NCBI GenBank assembly: GCA_020436225.1
Contig: JAGQYE010000092.1
Location: forward strand, 1 to 48,231
Direction of reading: 5' to 3'
Length of the DNA stretch: 48,231 nt
Origin: Bacteroidota bacterium
GTDB lineage: Bacteria > Bacteroidota > Bacteroidia > Chitinophagales > JADIYW01
This document shows positions 8,952 to 18,100 of the stretch, piece after piece. The notes under the pieces are model-generated. The model saw only the letters and a program-made list of their open reading frames with translations. It was not told the DNA's origin and ran no database searches. The position numbers and the translations under genes were made by a program. Each line of letters opens with the position of its first letter. Position 1 is the stretch's first letter.

Positions 8952-10486
8952 AAGGCAGGTTGCTCAAATCGTTCTTTATTAATGGTGTGATAGGTTTTTT
9001 CTAATTGATAATAGAGTTGTTGATAGGTATGAAATAATTGATTATATACTATTTCATTTTCTTTAGATGGAATATATGTATCCGCAATTTGTACTAATTT
9101 TTGGATATCGTCAAATGATTGGAATGTTTTACTACCGACCATCGCACACATGGCAGCACCTAAGGCTCCAGCATGTTTAGGTTGCGATGTGCAAATAATT
9201 TTTCGCTTTGTAATATCGGCAATTGTTTGCATCCATGTTTTACTAAAAGTACCACCACCGGTTATTTTTAATGCTTGTATGTTGAACCCGAAATCTTTTT
9301 CTAGATTTTGAATCGTCCAACGTAAATTATAGGCAATACCTTCGAAGTGTGCACGTGCAATATGTGCGCGCGTATGTTGGTGCGAAAGATTAAACATGGT
9401 AGAACGTGTCGTTGTTGTACTTACCGGACAACGCTCGCCCAAAAACCATGGCGTAACAATTAAGTAGTCGGCGCCGGCAGGTGTTTGTTTTACTTCATCT
9501 TCAACCAATTTATACAACTCATTTTCGGATAATTGTTTCTTTTCGGATTCGTATATTTTGGATATTAGCCATTCTGTGTTTACGCCTGCAGATTCTGTGA
9601 TGCCTACTACTAAGTTCATAGTCGGGTCGGCACTTTGCAAACAAAATAGTCCATTTTTAAATCCTCTTGGTTGTTGTGTTGTAACGCCTACCCAAGCCGA
9701 AGTTCCCACGTAAATATGAGCTTCGCCTTCGCCTATTGCAGTTGTTCCTAAGGCTGCACTTTGCGTATCATCGCAACCACCAAAAACGGCAATACCTTGC
9801 GGCAATCCCATTTCGGAAGCGGCTTGTGCAGTTAGTGTGCCCACCTCATCTGTAGATTTTACTAAGTCGGGTAATTTATCCGTACCTACACCGGCAATTT
9901 TAAAGAAAATACTTTCCCAATCTTTCTTTTTTAAATTAAAAGCATAAGAGCAAGCACCTGACCATTCTGCCACCATTTTTCCGGTGCATTTGAACTTCAG
10001 ATAGCCGTTTACATCTAAAAATTTATGTGTTTTATGAAAAATATCCGGCTTGTTTTCTTTCAACCATTTTAGTTTTGGAACTACATCTTTTCCGGTAATT
10101 TCTACACCTACAATTGCTTTAAATAGACGTTTTCCGCCCAATTTTCTCATGATTTGTCGTGCTTGTTTTTCCGCACGACCATCAACCCAAGAAATATTAT
10201 TATAGAGAATATTTCCATCCTTATCGGCAGGAATAATTCCCATGGCTTGTGTTGTAAACGCAATACCTTTTATCAGTGTAGTATCAACATTGGATTGTTG
10301 AATTAGTTGTTTTGTTGCTTTGCAAATTGCTTGCCAGTAATCATCCGGAACTTGCTCTACCCAACCCGGATTAGGCATCAGCAGTGGATACTCAGCAATA
10401 GCATCTGCGGCAATATTTCCTGCTTCATCTACTAAAATAGATTTTACACTGCTGGTGCCAACGTCGTATGCTAAAAAGTAGTTCAT
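8948..10486 (-). CDS. FGGY-family carbohydrate kinase (xylulokinase-like)
   Basis: This sugar kinase of 512 residues has the ASKHA fold. The N-terminal phosphate-binding loop is AYDVGTSSVKSILVD, and GGCDDTQSAALG holds the probable catalytic Asp pair at 239-240. The C-terminal ATP site is ITGGGTFSKTWMQTIAD with PKHAGALGAAM. Overall it resembles xylulokinase, but no isomerase or sugar transporter is adjacent, so the substrate is open. The stop overlaps the aldolase start by four bases. This fits a kinase-then-aldolase pathway in which a keto-sugar is phosphorylated and cleaved. A strong hairpin at 10510-10545 separates it from the upstream aminotransferase gene. Confidence 0.9.
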   Translation of the reverse strand: MNYFLAYDVGTSSVKSILVDEAGNIAADAIAEYPLLMPNPGWVEQVPDDYWQAICKATKQLIQQSNVDTTLIKGIAFTTQAMGIIPADKDGNILYNNISWVDGRAEKQARQIMRKLGGKRLFKAIVGVEITGKDVVPKLKWLKENKPDIFHKTHKFLDVNGYLKFKCTGKMVAEWSGACSYAFNLKKKDWESIFFKIAGVGTDKLPDLVKSTDEVGTLTAQAASEMGLPQGIAVFGGCDDTQSAALGTTAIGEGEAHIYVGTSAWVGVTTQQPRGFKNGLFCLQSADPTMNLVVGITESAGVNTEWLISKIYESEKKQLSENELYKLVEDEVKQTPAGADYLIVTPWFLGERCPVSTTTTRSTMFNLSHQHTRAHIARAHFEGIAYNLRWTIQNLEKDFGFNIQALKITGGGTFSKTWMQTIADITKRKIICTSQPKHAGALGAAMCAMVGSKTFQSFDDIQKLVQIADTYIPSKENEIVYNQLFHTYQQLYYQLEKTYHTINKERFEQPAL

Positions 10487-10509
10487 TGCTTTGTTTTTCT
10501 ATAGCAAAC

Positions 10510-10545
10510 AAAATGCAATCTATTTTTATGGATAGATTGCATTTT
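10510..10545 (-). terminator. Long hairpin between aminotransferase and kinase genes
   Basis: A perfect 14-base-pair stem (AAAATGCAATCTAT pairing with ATAGATTGCATTTT) surrounds an 8-base loop in the 76-base gap. On the minus strand the stem ends in TTTT, then GTTTG. It may terminate or attenuate transcription after the aminotransferase gene, or act as a processing or stability element within the cassette mRNA. Confidence 0.6.
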
Positions 10546-10562
10546 AATGAGCGAATAGCTAT

Positions 10563-12020
10563 TTATTTTTTTACATTTTTAAATACTCTCTCAAATCTGT
10601 TAAGTGCGTCATCAATAACTTCGTCAGTATCTGCCATACTGCAATACAATCTGCTGCCTGCTAAGGTAACAATTCCTTCTGCCATGTAAGCGGCTCCGTA
10701 TTCTTCCATTAATTTTTTTCGTCGATTAATTTCTTCTAAAACAGATTTTAACTTAGATAATTTTATTTTGACAAACAACGTTCCGGCAGCCTCTAAATGG
10801 CAAATAGAACCTTGGTTATATGCTACGAACGGCAATCCATATTTATCGATTAATTGGTTCAAGCCTTTGGTTATTCTATCGCCGGATCTTCCGGCTTTTA
10901 CACAGGCGTTGGTGCGTTCTATCTCTGCTAATGTGTGGTATCCTGCGCAGCAACTCAATGGATTTGCTGCCATGGTTCCACCCACTTTTACTTTTTTACC
11001 ACCTTGTAATCCGGCAGCCAAACCGTCCATATATTCTGCTTTTCCACCGATACCACCTGCGGAAGGGTAACCACCTGCCACTACCTTTCCAAAAATAGTT
11101 AAATCCGGTTTTACGTTGAAATAGCCTTGTGCACCACTCATTCCGATGCGGAATGCCGTTACTACTTCGTCAAAAATTAACAATGCGCCGTATTTGTCAC
11201 ATAATTGACGTGCTTGTTGTGCAAATTCTTTATAAACCGGATAAGTACCGCTTTCCGGACCAACCGGTTCTAAAATTACGGCGGCTGTGCCACCTCTTAA
11301 TCGGTTCCATTTTAGTTTACTTTCTAATGCGTCGATATCGTTTGGTGGCACGGCTTGTGTATGCCAATGCATCATAAAAGGAATTCCTTTTGCATCAAAG
11401 AAACGTGTTCCCGGAATACGTAAATCGTACACCATTTGGTCGCTCCATCCGTGATACGCTCCACCAATTTTAATTACTTTAGTTTTTCCCGTTTTGATAC
11501 GAGCTAAACGCAAAGCACCCATTACGGCTTCTGTTCCACTGCCTAACATTCTAAACCGTTCTACAGATGGAATATTTCTACAAATAATTTCTGCTAATTT
11601 GTATTCATACTCATGTAATAATCCGGTTGATGGTCCGCATTCATTAATCAATTCGATTGCTTTCTCACGCACTAAAGGATAGTTGCTACCTAAAACGGTT
11701 GGTCCACCGGCTTGTAAAAAGTCGATGTATTTATTGCCATCTACATCATATAAATATGCACCTTCCGCTTTGTTGAAAGTTAAAGGGAACGGATAATTAA
11801 ATGCTAAATTATGCTGGACTCCGCCCGGAATATATTGTTGAGCTTTTTCATATACAGCTCGTGACTTAGTGCATTTGGTTTTGTAAAAATCCAAATATTT
11901 TTCCATTGCTTTAGGCTCGATATGTTGCAATGGCAATGAAACCAAATGTTCTAATTTTTTATAAATTGGTTTGATGTCATGATATTCGCTAATAGAAAAA
12001 GTATTATGGTTCATATTCAT
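10563..12020 (-). CDS. Class III PLP aminotransferase, glutamate-1-semialdehyde aminomutase-like
   Basis: This 485-residue fold-type I PLP enzyme is close to HemL but has about 50 extra N-terminal residues. Motifs are YIPGGVQHN, LGSGTEAVMGALRLAR for PLP phosphate binding, GGAYHGWSDQ, the metal-free cofactor Asp in LLIFDEVVTAFRIG, and the Schiff-base Lys312 in TIFGKVVAGGYP. The N-terminal extension and the cassette context (sugar kinase and aldolase) argue against a haem-synthesis role. It more likely transaminates or isomerises an amino-aldehyde or amino-sugar intermediate. It is divergent from the Crp/Fnr-type regulator, with a perfect TTGAT-N4-ATCAA palindrome centred about 64 bases upstream of its ATG. 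A TAAATTTA sequence ten bases before the start could be a weak -7 element. Confidence 0.82.
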   Translation of the reverse strand: MNMNHNTFSISEYHDIKPIYKKLEHLVSLPLQHIEPKAMEKYLDFYKTKCTKSRAVYEKAQQYIPGGVQHNLAFNYPFPLTFNKAEGAYLYDVDGNKYIDFLQAGGPTVLGSNYPLVREKAIELINECGPSTGLLHEYEYKLAEIICRNIPSVERFRMLGSGTEAVMGALRLARIKTGKTKVIKIGGAYHGWSDQMVYDLRIPGTRFFDAKGIPFMMHWHTQAVPPNDIDALESKLKWNRLRGGTAAVILEPVGPESGTYPVYKEFAQQARQLCDKYGALLIFDEVVTAFRIGMSGAQGYFNVKPDLTIFGKVVAGGYPSAGGIGGKAEYMDGLAAGLQGGKKVKVGGTMAANPLSCCAGYHTLAEIERTNACVKAGRSGDRITKGLNQLIDKYGLPFVAYNQGSICHLEAAGTLFVKIKLSKLKSVLEEINRRKKLMEEYGAAYMAEGIVTLAGSRLYCSMADTDEVIDDALNRFERVFKNVKK

Positions 12021-12076
12021 AAAGTTTATTAAATTTATAACGTATTACAAAGTTGCGGACTTAATGTACATATTTT

Positions 12077-12092
12077 TTTGATTATAATCAAA
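12077..12092. promoter_or_regulatory. Perfect FNR-like palindrome (candidate operator)
   Basis: TTTGATTATAATCAAA is a perfect 16-base palindrome containing TTGAT-N4-ATCAA, the textbook FNR site. It lies in the 85-base intergenic region between the aminotransferase gene (minus) and the Crp/Fnr-type regulator (plus), and its centre is about 21 bases upstream of the regulator GTG. Autorepression of the regulator together with control of the cassette is the simplest reading. Binding is inferred. Confidence 0.65.
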
Positions 12093-12105
12093 TAACAATT
12101 TAAAC

Positions 12106-12681
12106 GTGATAAAAGCTGCTCCATTTCTGTCTTTTTTAAGGCAATTCGGTGAATTACCGGATGATTTATCGCTTGCGGTACAAGAGAAAGCCTTGTATTT
12201 TGAATTACCTAAAAAACATATTTTATTAAAAAAAGATAAGGTATGCGGACACTTGTATTATATAGAATCCGGCTTGGCAAGAAATTTTTATGAGGTAGAC
12301 GGAAAAGAATTGACAACAGATATTAGTATAGACAATCAGTTGTTGGTTTCGTTCTCTAGTTTTATTTCTCAAACACCATCTATTGAATCAATAGAATTAT
12401 TAGAAGATTGTAAGTTGTATGCATTGCGATATGAAGATTTGCAAGATTTATACCGCAATTTTAAACAAATGGAACGCTTAGGTCGATTGATGGCAGAACA
12501 TCATTATAATTCATTATATAAGAAAAATTACAACTTTAAATTTCGCAGCACTACTGAGCGCTACGAAGCATTGTTTAACTCTAAAATAGAAATTATAAAG
12601 CGAGTGCCGATTGGCATCATTGCTTCTTATTTGGGCATGACTATTGAAACATTAAGCAGAATAAGAAGTAAACAAGATTAA
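12106..12681 (+). CDS. Crp/Fnr-family transcriptional regulator
   Basis: This protein of 191 residues has an N-terminal cyclic-nucleotide-binding-type beta-roll (KKHILLKKDK, LYYIESGLARNFY) and a short C-terminal winged helix-turn-helix. The recognition helix IETLSRIRSK carries E-x-x-S-R, the same contact pattern as E. coli FNR (VETISRL), which reads TTGAT. The N-terminal cysteine cluster for an iron-sulfur cluster is absent (only two scattered Cys), so it is not an oxygen sensor of the FNR type. The start is GTG; no ATG lies nearby in frame. A matching TTGAT-N4-ATCAA palindrome lies 14 bases upstream. The ligand is unknown. Confidence 0.85.
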   Translation: MIKAAPFLSFLRQFGELPDDLSLAVQEKALYFELPKKHILLKKDKVCGHLYYIESGLARNFYEVDGKELTTDISIDNQLLVSFSSFISQTPSIESIELLEDCKLYALRYEDLQDLYRNFKQMERLGRLMAEHHYNSLYKKNYNFKFRSTTERYEALFNSKIEIIKRVPIGIIASYLGMTIETLSRIRSKQD

Positions 12682-12714
12682 AAATTTCTTTTAGAAAATT
12701 TATTGAAAAAAAAT

Positions 12715-12747
12715 CTTACTACTCACTACTCTTTACTCACTACTCTC
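12715..12747 (-). repeat. Tandem 14-base repeat, two-copy locus
   Basis: On the minus strand this reads as two units of the form AGAGTAGTGAGTAR followed by a partial unit ending GTAAG. It is the same family and period as the plus-strand tandem at 18657-18706. It fills the gap between the convergent regulator and folD genes. Confidence 0.6.
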
Positions 12748-12753
12748 GTAATC

Positions 12754-13665
12754 CTACAAATTATCCACATCAAATGACATGCTTTTTGCATAAAATTCTT
12801 CTTTGGCTGCACTTAATGTATTTTGTAAGAGCGAAACGACTGTCATTAAACCAACGCCACCCGGAACAGGCGAAATATAACTGCATTTCTTGCTGACGTG
12901 TTCAAAATCTACATCGCCGAGTAACTTAAATCCTGATTTTTTACTTGGATCATCAACACGCGTAATGCCTACATCTATTACTACTGCGCCTTTTTTTACC
13001 ATATCAGCAGTCAAAAATTTAGGTTTTCCAAGTGCTGCAATAATAATATCAGCTTGCAAAGTATATTTCGACAAATCGTTGGTTTTACTATGGCAAATGG
13101 TAACGGTACAATTGCCCGGTTTGCTGCGTCGTTGCATCAACAAACTCATAGGCAAACCTACAATATTACTTCTGCCAATTACCACACAATGCTTGCCTTC
13201 GGTTTCTATATTGTAGCGATTAAGCATTTCTAAAATCCCTTTCGGTGTGGCAGAAATATAACCCGGCAAATTTAAAGTCATACGACCGACATTTGTAGGA
13301 TGAAAACCATCGACATCTTTTTCCGGTGCTATTGCCAATAATATTTTCTCTTCATCTATATGTTTTGGCAAAGGCAACTGAATAATAAATCCATCCACCG
13401 CATCATCGTTGTTGAGTGTATTGATTTGTGCCAAGAGTTCATTTTCGGTAATATCTCTTTCCAAGCGAATAAAAGTCGATTTAAATCCAACTTCCTCGCA
13501 CGATTTTACTTTGCTGTTTACATAGGTTCGGCTGGCACCATCATCGCCGACTAATACAGCAACCAAATGCGGCGTACGTTTGCCACTCATCACCATTTTC
13601 TTGACTTCATCCGCAATTTCTATTTTTATTTCTTGCGCTAATTTCTTGCCATCTATCAGTTGCAT
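12754..13665 (-). CDS. folD: Bifunctional methylene-THF dehydrogenase / methenyl-THF cyclohydrolase
   Basis: This 303-residue enzyme interconverts 5,10-methylene-THF and 10-formyl-THF in one-carbon metabolism. Family signatures are the substrate-binding [14 protein letters not shown], with the catalytic Lys of the YxxxK motif, and the QLPLPKHI segment. [10 protein letters not shown], the NADP-site [17 protein letters not shown], and the C-terminal [10 protein letters not shown] follow. The frame extends 55 residues further upstream, but that part overlaps the udk promoter and start and is not family-like, so the ATG at 13665 is used. It diverges from udk. Confidence 0.96.
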   Translation of the reverse strand: MQLIDGKKLAQEIKIEIADEVKKMVMSGKRTPHLVAVLVGDDGASRTYVNSKVKSCEEVGFKSTFIRLERDITENELLAQINTLNNDDAVDGFIIQLPLPKHIDEEKILLAIAPEKDVDGFHPTNVGRMTLNLPGYISATPKGILEMLNRYNIETEGKHCVVIGRSNIVGLPMSLLMQRRSKPGNCTVTICHSKTNDLSKYTLQADIIIAALGKPKFLTADMVKKGAVVIDVGITRVDDPSKKSGFKLLGDVDFEHVSKKCSYISPVPGGVGLMTVVSLLQNTLSAAKEEFYAKSMSFDVDNL

Positions 13666-13680
13666 GAGGAAAATTTCTTC

Positions 13681-13688
13681 CAAAAATA
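13681..13688 (-). promoter_or_regulatory. -7 promoter element of folD
   Basis: The minus strand reads TATTTTTG, matching TAnnTTTG, and ends 15 bases before the folD ATG. It lies 21 bases from the opposing udk element, so the two promoters are back to back. Confidence 0.55.
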
Positions 13689-13709
13689 GGTAACATAAAT
13701 TCGTTTCAT

Positions 13710-13717
13710 TAGTTTTG
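13710..13717 (+). promoter_or_regulatory. -7 promoter element of udk
   Basis: TAGTTTTG matches TAnnTTTG and ends 21 bases before the udk ATG at 13739. It supports that ATG over an in-frame TTG at 13715, which lies inside the element. Confidence 0.55.
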
Positions 13718-13738
13718 AGGAATATTTTTATAAACACG

Positions 13739-14368
13739 ATGAACAAGAAACCATATATTATTGGAATATCCGGCGGAAGTGGAAGTGGAAAGACAACTTT
13801 TGTAAAATCTTTGGCTGATAAATTTGACAAAGAACATTTATGTGTTTTAAGTCAGGATAATTACTACAAACCGCGTGAACATCAAATTGTGGATGAAAAT
13901 GGTGAGAAAAATTTCGACTTACCGGAATCATTTAATGCAGAAGAATATCACAAAGATGTAATGAAATTGATAGCCGGAGAAGATGTGGTTTTAAAAGAAT
14001 ATACCTATAACAATCCGTTGGCTACGCCGAAAGAAATTATTTATAAGTCGGCTCCGATTATTTTAATAGAAGGAATTTTTATTTATCATTTTAAAGCGGT
14101 TTCCAATTTGATGGATTATAAAATTTTTATTGATGCTGACGAACATCTAAAATTAATTCGCAGAATACAACGCGATAGAGTAGAGCGAAATTATCCGTTG
14201 GAAGATGTACTGTACCGCTATCAGCATCATGTTTATCCGTCTTATCGCGATTTTATCTTGCCATACAAAGAACAATGTGATGTGGTTGTAAACAACAATA
14301 TCTCTTTTGAAAAAGCTTTAGATTCCATTCACTTTTTTTTGAGAGAGAAATTGGAAAATGGCAACTAA
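13739..14368 (+). CDS. udk: Uridine kinase
   Basis: This P-loop kinase of 209 residues phosphorylates uridine and cytidine in pyrimidine salvage. The Walker A motif GGSGSGKT is at residues 12-19. The family segment [12 protein letters not shown] follows, then [13 protein letters not shown] (Walker B-like strand) and the lid [21 protein letters not shown]. The length matches bacterial Udk. The ATG at 13739 is used; the preceding TTG frame runs into the promoter. It diverges from folD and converges on the MBL hydrolase with 22 bases between the stops. Confidence 0.95.
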   Translation: MNKKPYIIGISGGSGSGKTTFVKSLADKFDKEHLCVLSQDNYYKPREHQIVDENGEKNFDLPESFNAEEYHKDVMKLIAGEDVVLKEYTYNNPLATPKEIIYKSAPIILIEGIFIYHFKAVSNLMDYKIFIDADEHLKLIRRIQRDRVERNYPLEDVLYRYQHHVYPSYRDFILPYKEQCDVVVNNNISFEKALDSIHFFLREKLENGN

Positions 14369-14390
14369 ATAAGAATACGATTTAATTTTT

Positions 14391-15047
14391 TTACCTCAAA
14401 AACGGATTATATTTCCGTTCTTCGCCAATAGTAGTGCTTGGTCCGTGTCCATTGTAAATTTCGGTTGCATCATCTAACACCAACAATTTCGATTTTATTG
14501 AGTGAATAAGCGTATCGTAATCGCCGCCGGGCAAATCGGTTCTGCCAATGCTGCCTTGAAACAATACGTCGCCCACTATTGCCCATTTTTCTTTTTCCTG
14601 ATGAAAACACACACTTCCAGGCGAATGTCCGGGTGTAAATAATATCTTAAATGCCAAATCTTCTAAATAGATATATTCATTCTCTTTCAAAAAATAAGAG
14701 GGTTCGCATTTTTGAGGTGCTTTTACGCCAAACATACTTGCCGCAAATTCGCCGCGCTGCAAAACCGGCAATTCTTTTTCGTGTATGCCTAATTCCAATT
14801 TATATTCATCAGCGATAAACTTATTCCCGAAAATATGGTCTAAATGACAATGTGTGTTGAGTAATTTTGTCGGCTTTAACTCATTTTTGTTGATATAATC
14901 TGTAAGCGTTTTTTGCTCTTGTAGAGAATAGCAACCCGGGTCAATTATCCAACAATGCTTATTTGGATGTACTATTATGTAGGTATTTTCTTGAAAAGGG
15001 TTAAAACAAAATACGGCAATATCTGTCTTTATCTTTGCGTTATCCAT
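14391..15047 (-). CDS. Metallo-beta-lactamase-fold hydrolase, glyoxalase II-like
   Basis: This protein of 218 residues has the full MBL metal site: THCHLDH (HxHxDH), GHSPGSVCFH, GDVLFQGSIGRTDLPGGD, and the C-terminal NGHGPSTTIGEE with the last His ligand. The layout is that of the YcbL/glyoxalase II-like group, which hydrolyses thioesters such as S-lactoylglutathione or related substrates. It lacks the long C-terminal domain of classical GloB. No signal peptide is present, so it is cytoplasmic. The substrate is not determined. Confidence 0.88.
   Translation of the reverse strand: MDNAKIKTDIAVFCFNPFQENTYIIVHPNKHCWIIDPGCYSLQEQKTLTDYINKNELKPTKLLNTHCHLDHIFGNKFIADEYKLELGIHEKELPVLQRGEFAASMFGVKAPQKCEPSYFLKENEYIYLEDLAFKILFTPGHSPGSVCFHQEKEKWAIVGDVLFQGSIGRTDLPGGDYDTLIHSIKSKLLVLDDATEIYNGHGPSTTIGEERKYNPFLR
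15030..15037 (+). promoter_or_regulatory. Possible -7 element upstream of the barrel-protein gene
   Basis: TATCTTTG matches TAnnTTTG and is followed by CG, as at gmk. It lies within the first codons of the opposite-strand MBL gene and about 80 bases before the ATG at 15117. A nearer candidate is not evident. Confidence 0.25.
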
Positions 15048-15116
15048 AAGATTTATTTACTTTGTAAAAGTAGTAAATTGCATGTATTAATTTGAACAAC
15101 GTTTGGAAATGACTTT

Positions 15117-18100
15117 ATGAATACAAGAATCAATAAATTTACTATCTATATCATCGAGAAAAATCTCCTTCCTTTGAAAATAATTGCTCGTTTATGCTTG
15201 TTTTTATTCTCATTTCCAATGCTTATGGCACAAAATACACAAGTGCAATTTGGGCAAAATCGCGTGCAATATCATAAGTTTGATTGGCAATATTATAATT
15301 CAGATAATTTTACCATTTACTTTTATCCGGGCGGACAAGAAATAGGAAAGTTTGTTGGCAAATTAGCCGAAATGAAGTTGGATGATTTAAACAAACAAAT
15401 GGATTTTCACTTCAATTCGCAAGTTGACATATTAGTATATAATACCATCAGCGATTTGGCTCAAACCAATATCGGACTTGGTCAAGAAGATTACAATATT
15501 GGCGGAACAACCGTTTTACGCGACAATAAAATTTTCTTACATTTTAATGGTAATCACAGAGATTTACAACGAGATTTAATGAAAGGTTTGTCGGAGTTGT
15601 ATGTACGCCAAATGATGGCCGGACAAAGTTTCGGGCAAAAAATTCAAAATGCCATTTTTGTTGTGATGCCGGATTGGTATAGAAACGGACTTTCATCATT
15701 TATGGGCGAACCATGGAATACTCAATTGGATGCTCAATTAAAAAAATATTTTCAAACAGCAAAAAAAATAGATTTCAATAGATTGGTTAATACAAATGCA
15801 ACTTTAGCAGGCCAGTCGTTTTGGTATATGATTTCAGAAGTTTATGGAACCGATGCCGTGCCTAATATTCTATATCTTACTCGTGTGAATCATAGCATTG
15901 ATAAAGGATTTATTTATGCTGTGAATGCCGACATAAAACAGTTGATGAACGATTGGAAGACATTTTATCTCAATCGATTTGAATTGGATGCCAGAAATCG
16001 AGATAGCATCACCAATTTACAAGCTACCAAAATTAAAAAGCGCAACAATAACGAAATAGGAGATATGCAAGTTTCTGTTGACGGGAAATATGCTGCGTAT
16101 GCCACTTTTGATGGAGGTTTTTATAAAGTGTTTATCCAAGATTTACAAACCAAAAAATCGAAGAAAGTAGCTAAAGGTGGCTTTCGTTCTGACCAATATC
16201 CGTTTGATAAATCGTATCCGATTTTAACTTGGTCGAAAAGTGGACATCGTTTAATTGTTATTTCTGAAAAGAAAGATATTATTCGACTTACACAAATTGA
16301 TTATGACAATGGTAAGAAAACAAAATCAAACTTAATTAATTTTCAAAAAGTATATGGAGTCGATTTCTTGCAATCTGCGAATATGCTTGTTTTATCGGCA
16401 CAAAACAAAGGACAAACTGATTTGTATTTGTACAATGTTGCCAGCAAAAGTATTTCTCAAATTAATAATGATGTGGCAGATGATTTGTACCCAAAATCTA
16501 TCACAACTCAATACGGAAATGGCATTTTATTTTCATCCAACAGGCAACAACCGGAATTGTTGATGTCGCCAAATGATTCTGTTTTGCCACTTCAAACTTT
16601 AGATTTGTTTTATTACAATTTAGATACAAAATCGACGAATTTAGCACGCGTAACTGAAACGCCGTTTGCTAATGAACAAGCAGTTGGAAATTACACCAAT
16701 ACGCAATACACATTTTTAAGTGATGAAAATGGCATCAAAAATTTATATGTCGGCGATTTAGATTCTTTTTTTCTTAAAAACGATACCATCACAACAACAA
16801 TAAATGAAAATACAGATTCTGCAAGTACTCAAATTAGTCTTCAACCAATTTACTCAATTAAAGGCAATACATTTCCGATTTCCAATTTTAAAGAGGGCTT
16901 AGAAAAAGCAGCAGTTACTAAGCAAAATTCATACTTGTTTTTTGGTGTTAATAAAAGGAAATCATATTTATATACACAGAAAAATTTAGTGGAAGAACAA
17001 TTATCCGAGCAAAATAATGTAGGATTGAACCCAACTTCTTTTAGAAAATTTTATAGAGAAAGTGTTCTACAAAGGAGCCCAAATGCAAAAGAGCCGGAAA
17101 GCATTTCTAATAAAATTAATAAAGAAGCATCCAAAATTGGACAAGAAATAAGTATGGATAGCTTGTTAACAGAACCTTTTAATTACACATTTGAGTCTGA
17201 TTATAACACAACTATTTTTCCGTCTTTTGAGGATGTTCCTAATTCAAATACAAAAACAAATTCAGACATTAATGCTGTCGTTGTTAAAACAGATAGCGTA
17301 AAAATTTTAGCAACAGATTCTACAAAAAATGATGAATTGGCTCCGCCACCTTTTCTGCAAGATACACCTGTAGCAAGCAATACAAATACAGAACCAACTA
17401 CCGGAAAGAAAATTCGCATTTTACCATATCGCGCTAAATTTACTTCAGATTATGTTGTAACGCAATTAGACAATAGCATACTCACACAAAGTTATCAAAG
17501 TTTTAATCAGAATTTGGGAAGTTATAATTTTCCGAATTTGAGCGGAATGATAAATTTTGGTACCAGCGATTTGATGGAAGACCATAAAATAATTGGCGGC
17601 TTTAGAATTCCATTTAATTTTAAAGGATTTGAAACGTACATTAAATACATCAATCTGAAAAAAAGAATTGATAAAAGTATTTTGTATTATCGCCGTTCCG
17701 ATAGAATTAATTTTAATGTTGAAGATGCGAATGGAAATGTTTTGCCGAATGTTTATACCGGAAAAACGAGAAGCAATTTTTTTGAAACTCAATTCTCTTA
17801 TCCGTTTGATATTACAAAAAGTTTGCGCTGGTCTTTTTCATATAGATACGACCGCTTAGATGTTTCTTATATAGATGAAATCAGCCGATTAATTCCGGAT
17901 GTAAAAGAAAATTGGTTGTCGGCAAGATTGGAATTCGTACACGATAATTCAAAAGAAATTCAATACAATATTTACAATGGTTTCCGCTATAAAATTTATG
18001 CAGAATATTTTTATAATGCAAATGAAAAGAAATCACATATTGCCAATATTGGATTTGATGTTCGATATTATCAAAAAGTATATAGAAATATTATTTGGGC

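Noticed and set aside
10563-12020. Calling this gene hemL
   Set aside because: Although HemL-like, it is about 50 residues longer and sits in a sugar kinase/aldolase cassette with no haem genes.
12106-12681. Calling this regulator a true oxygen-sensing FNR
   Set aside because: The required N-terminal cysteine cluster is missing; only the DNA-reading helix is FNR-like.
13666-13830. N-terminal extension of folD (55 residues)
   Set aside because: It would cross the udk promoter and start region and does not resemble FolD, which begins cleanly at the ATG at 13665.
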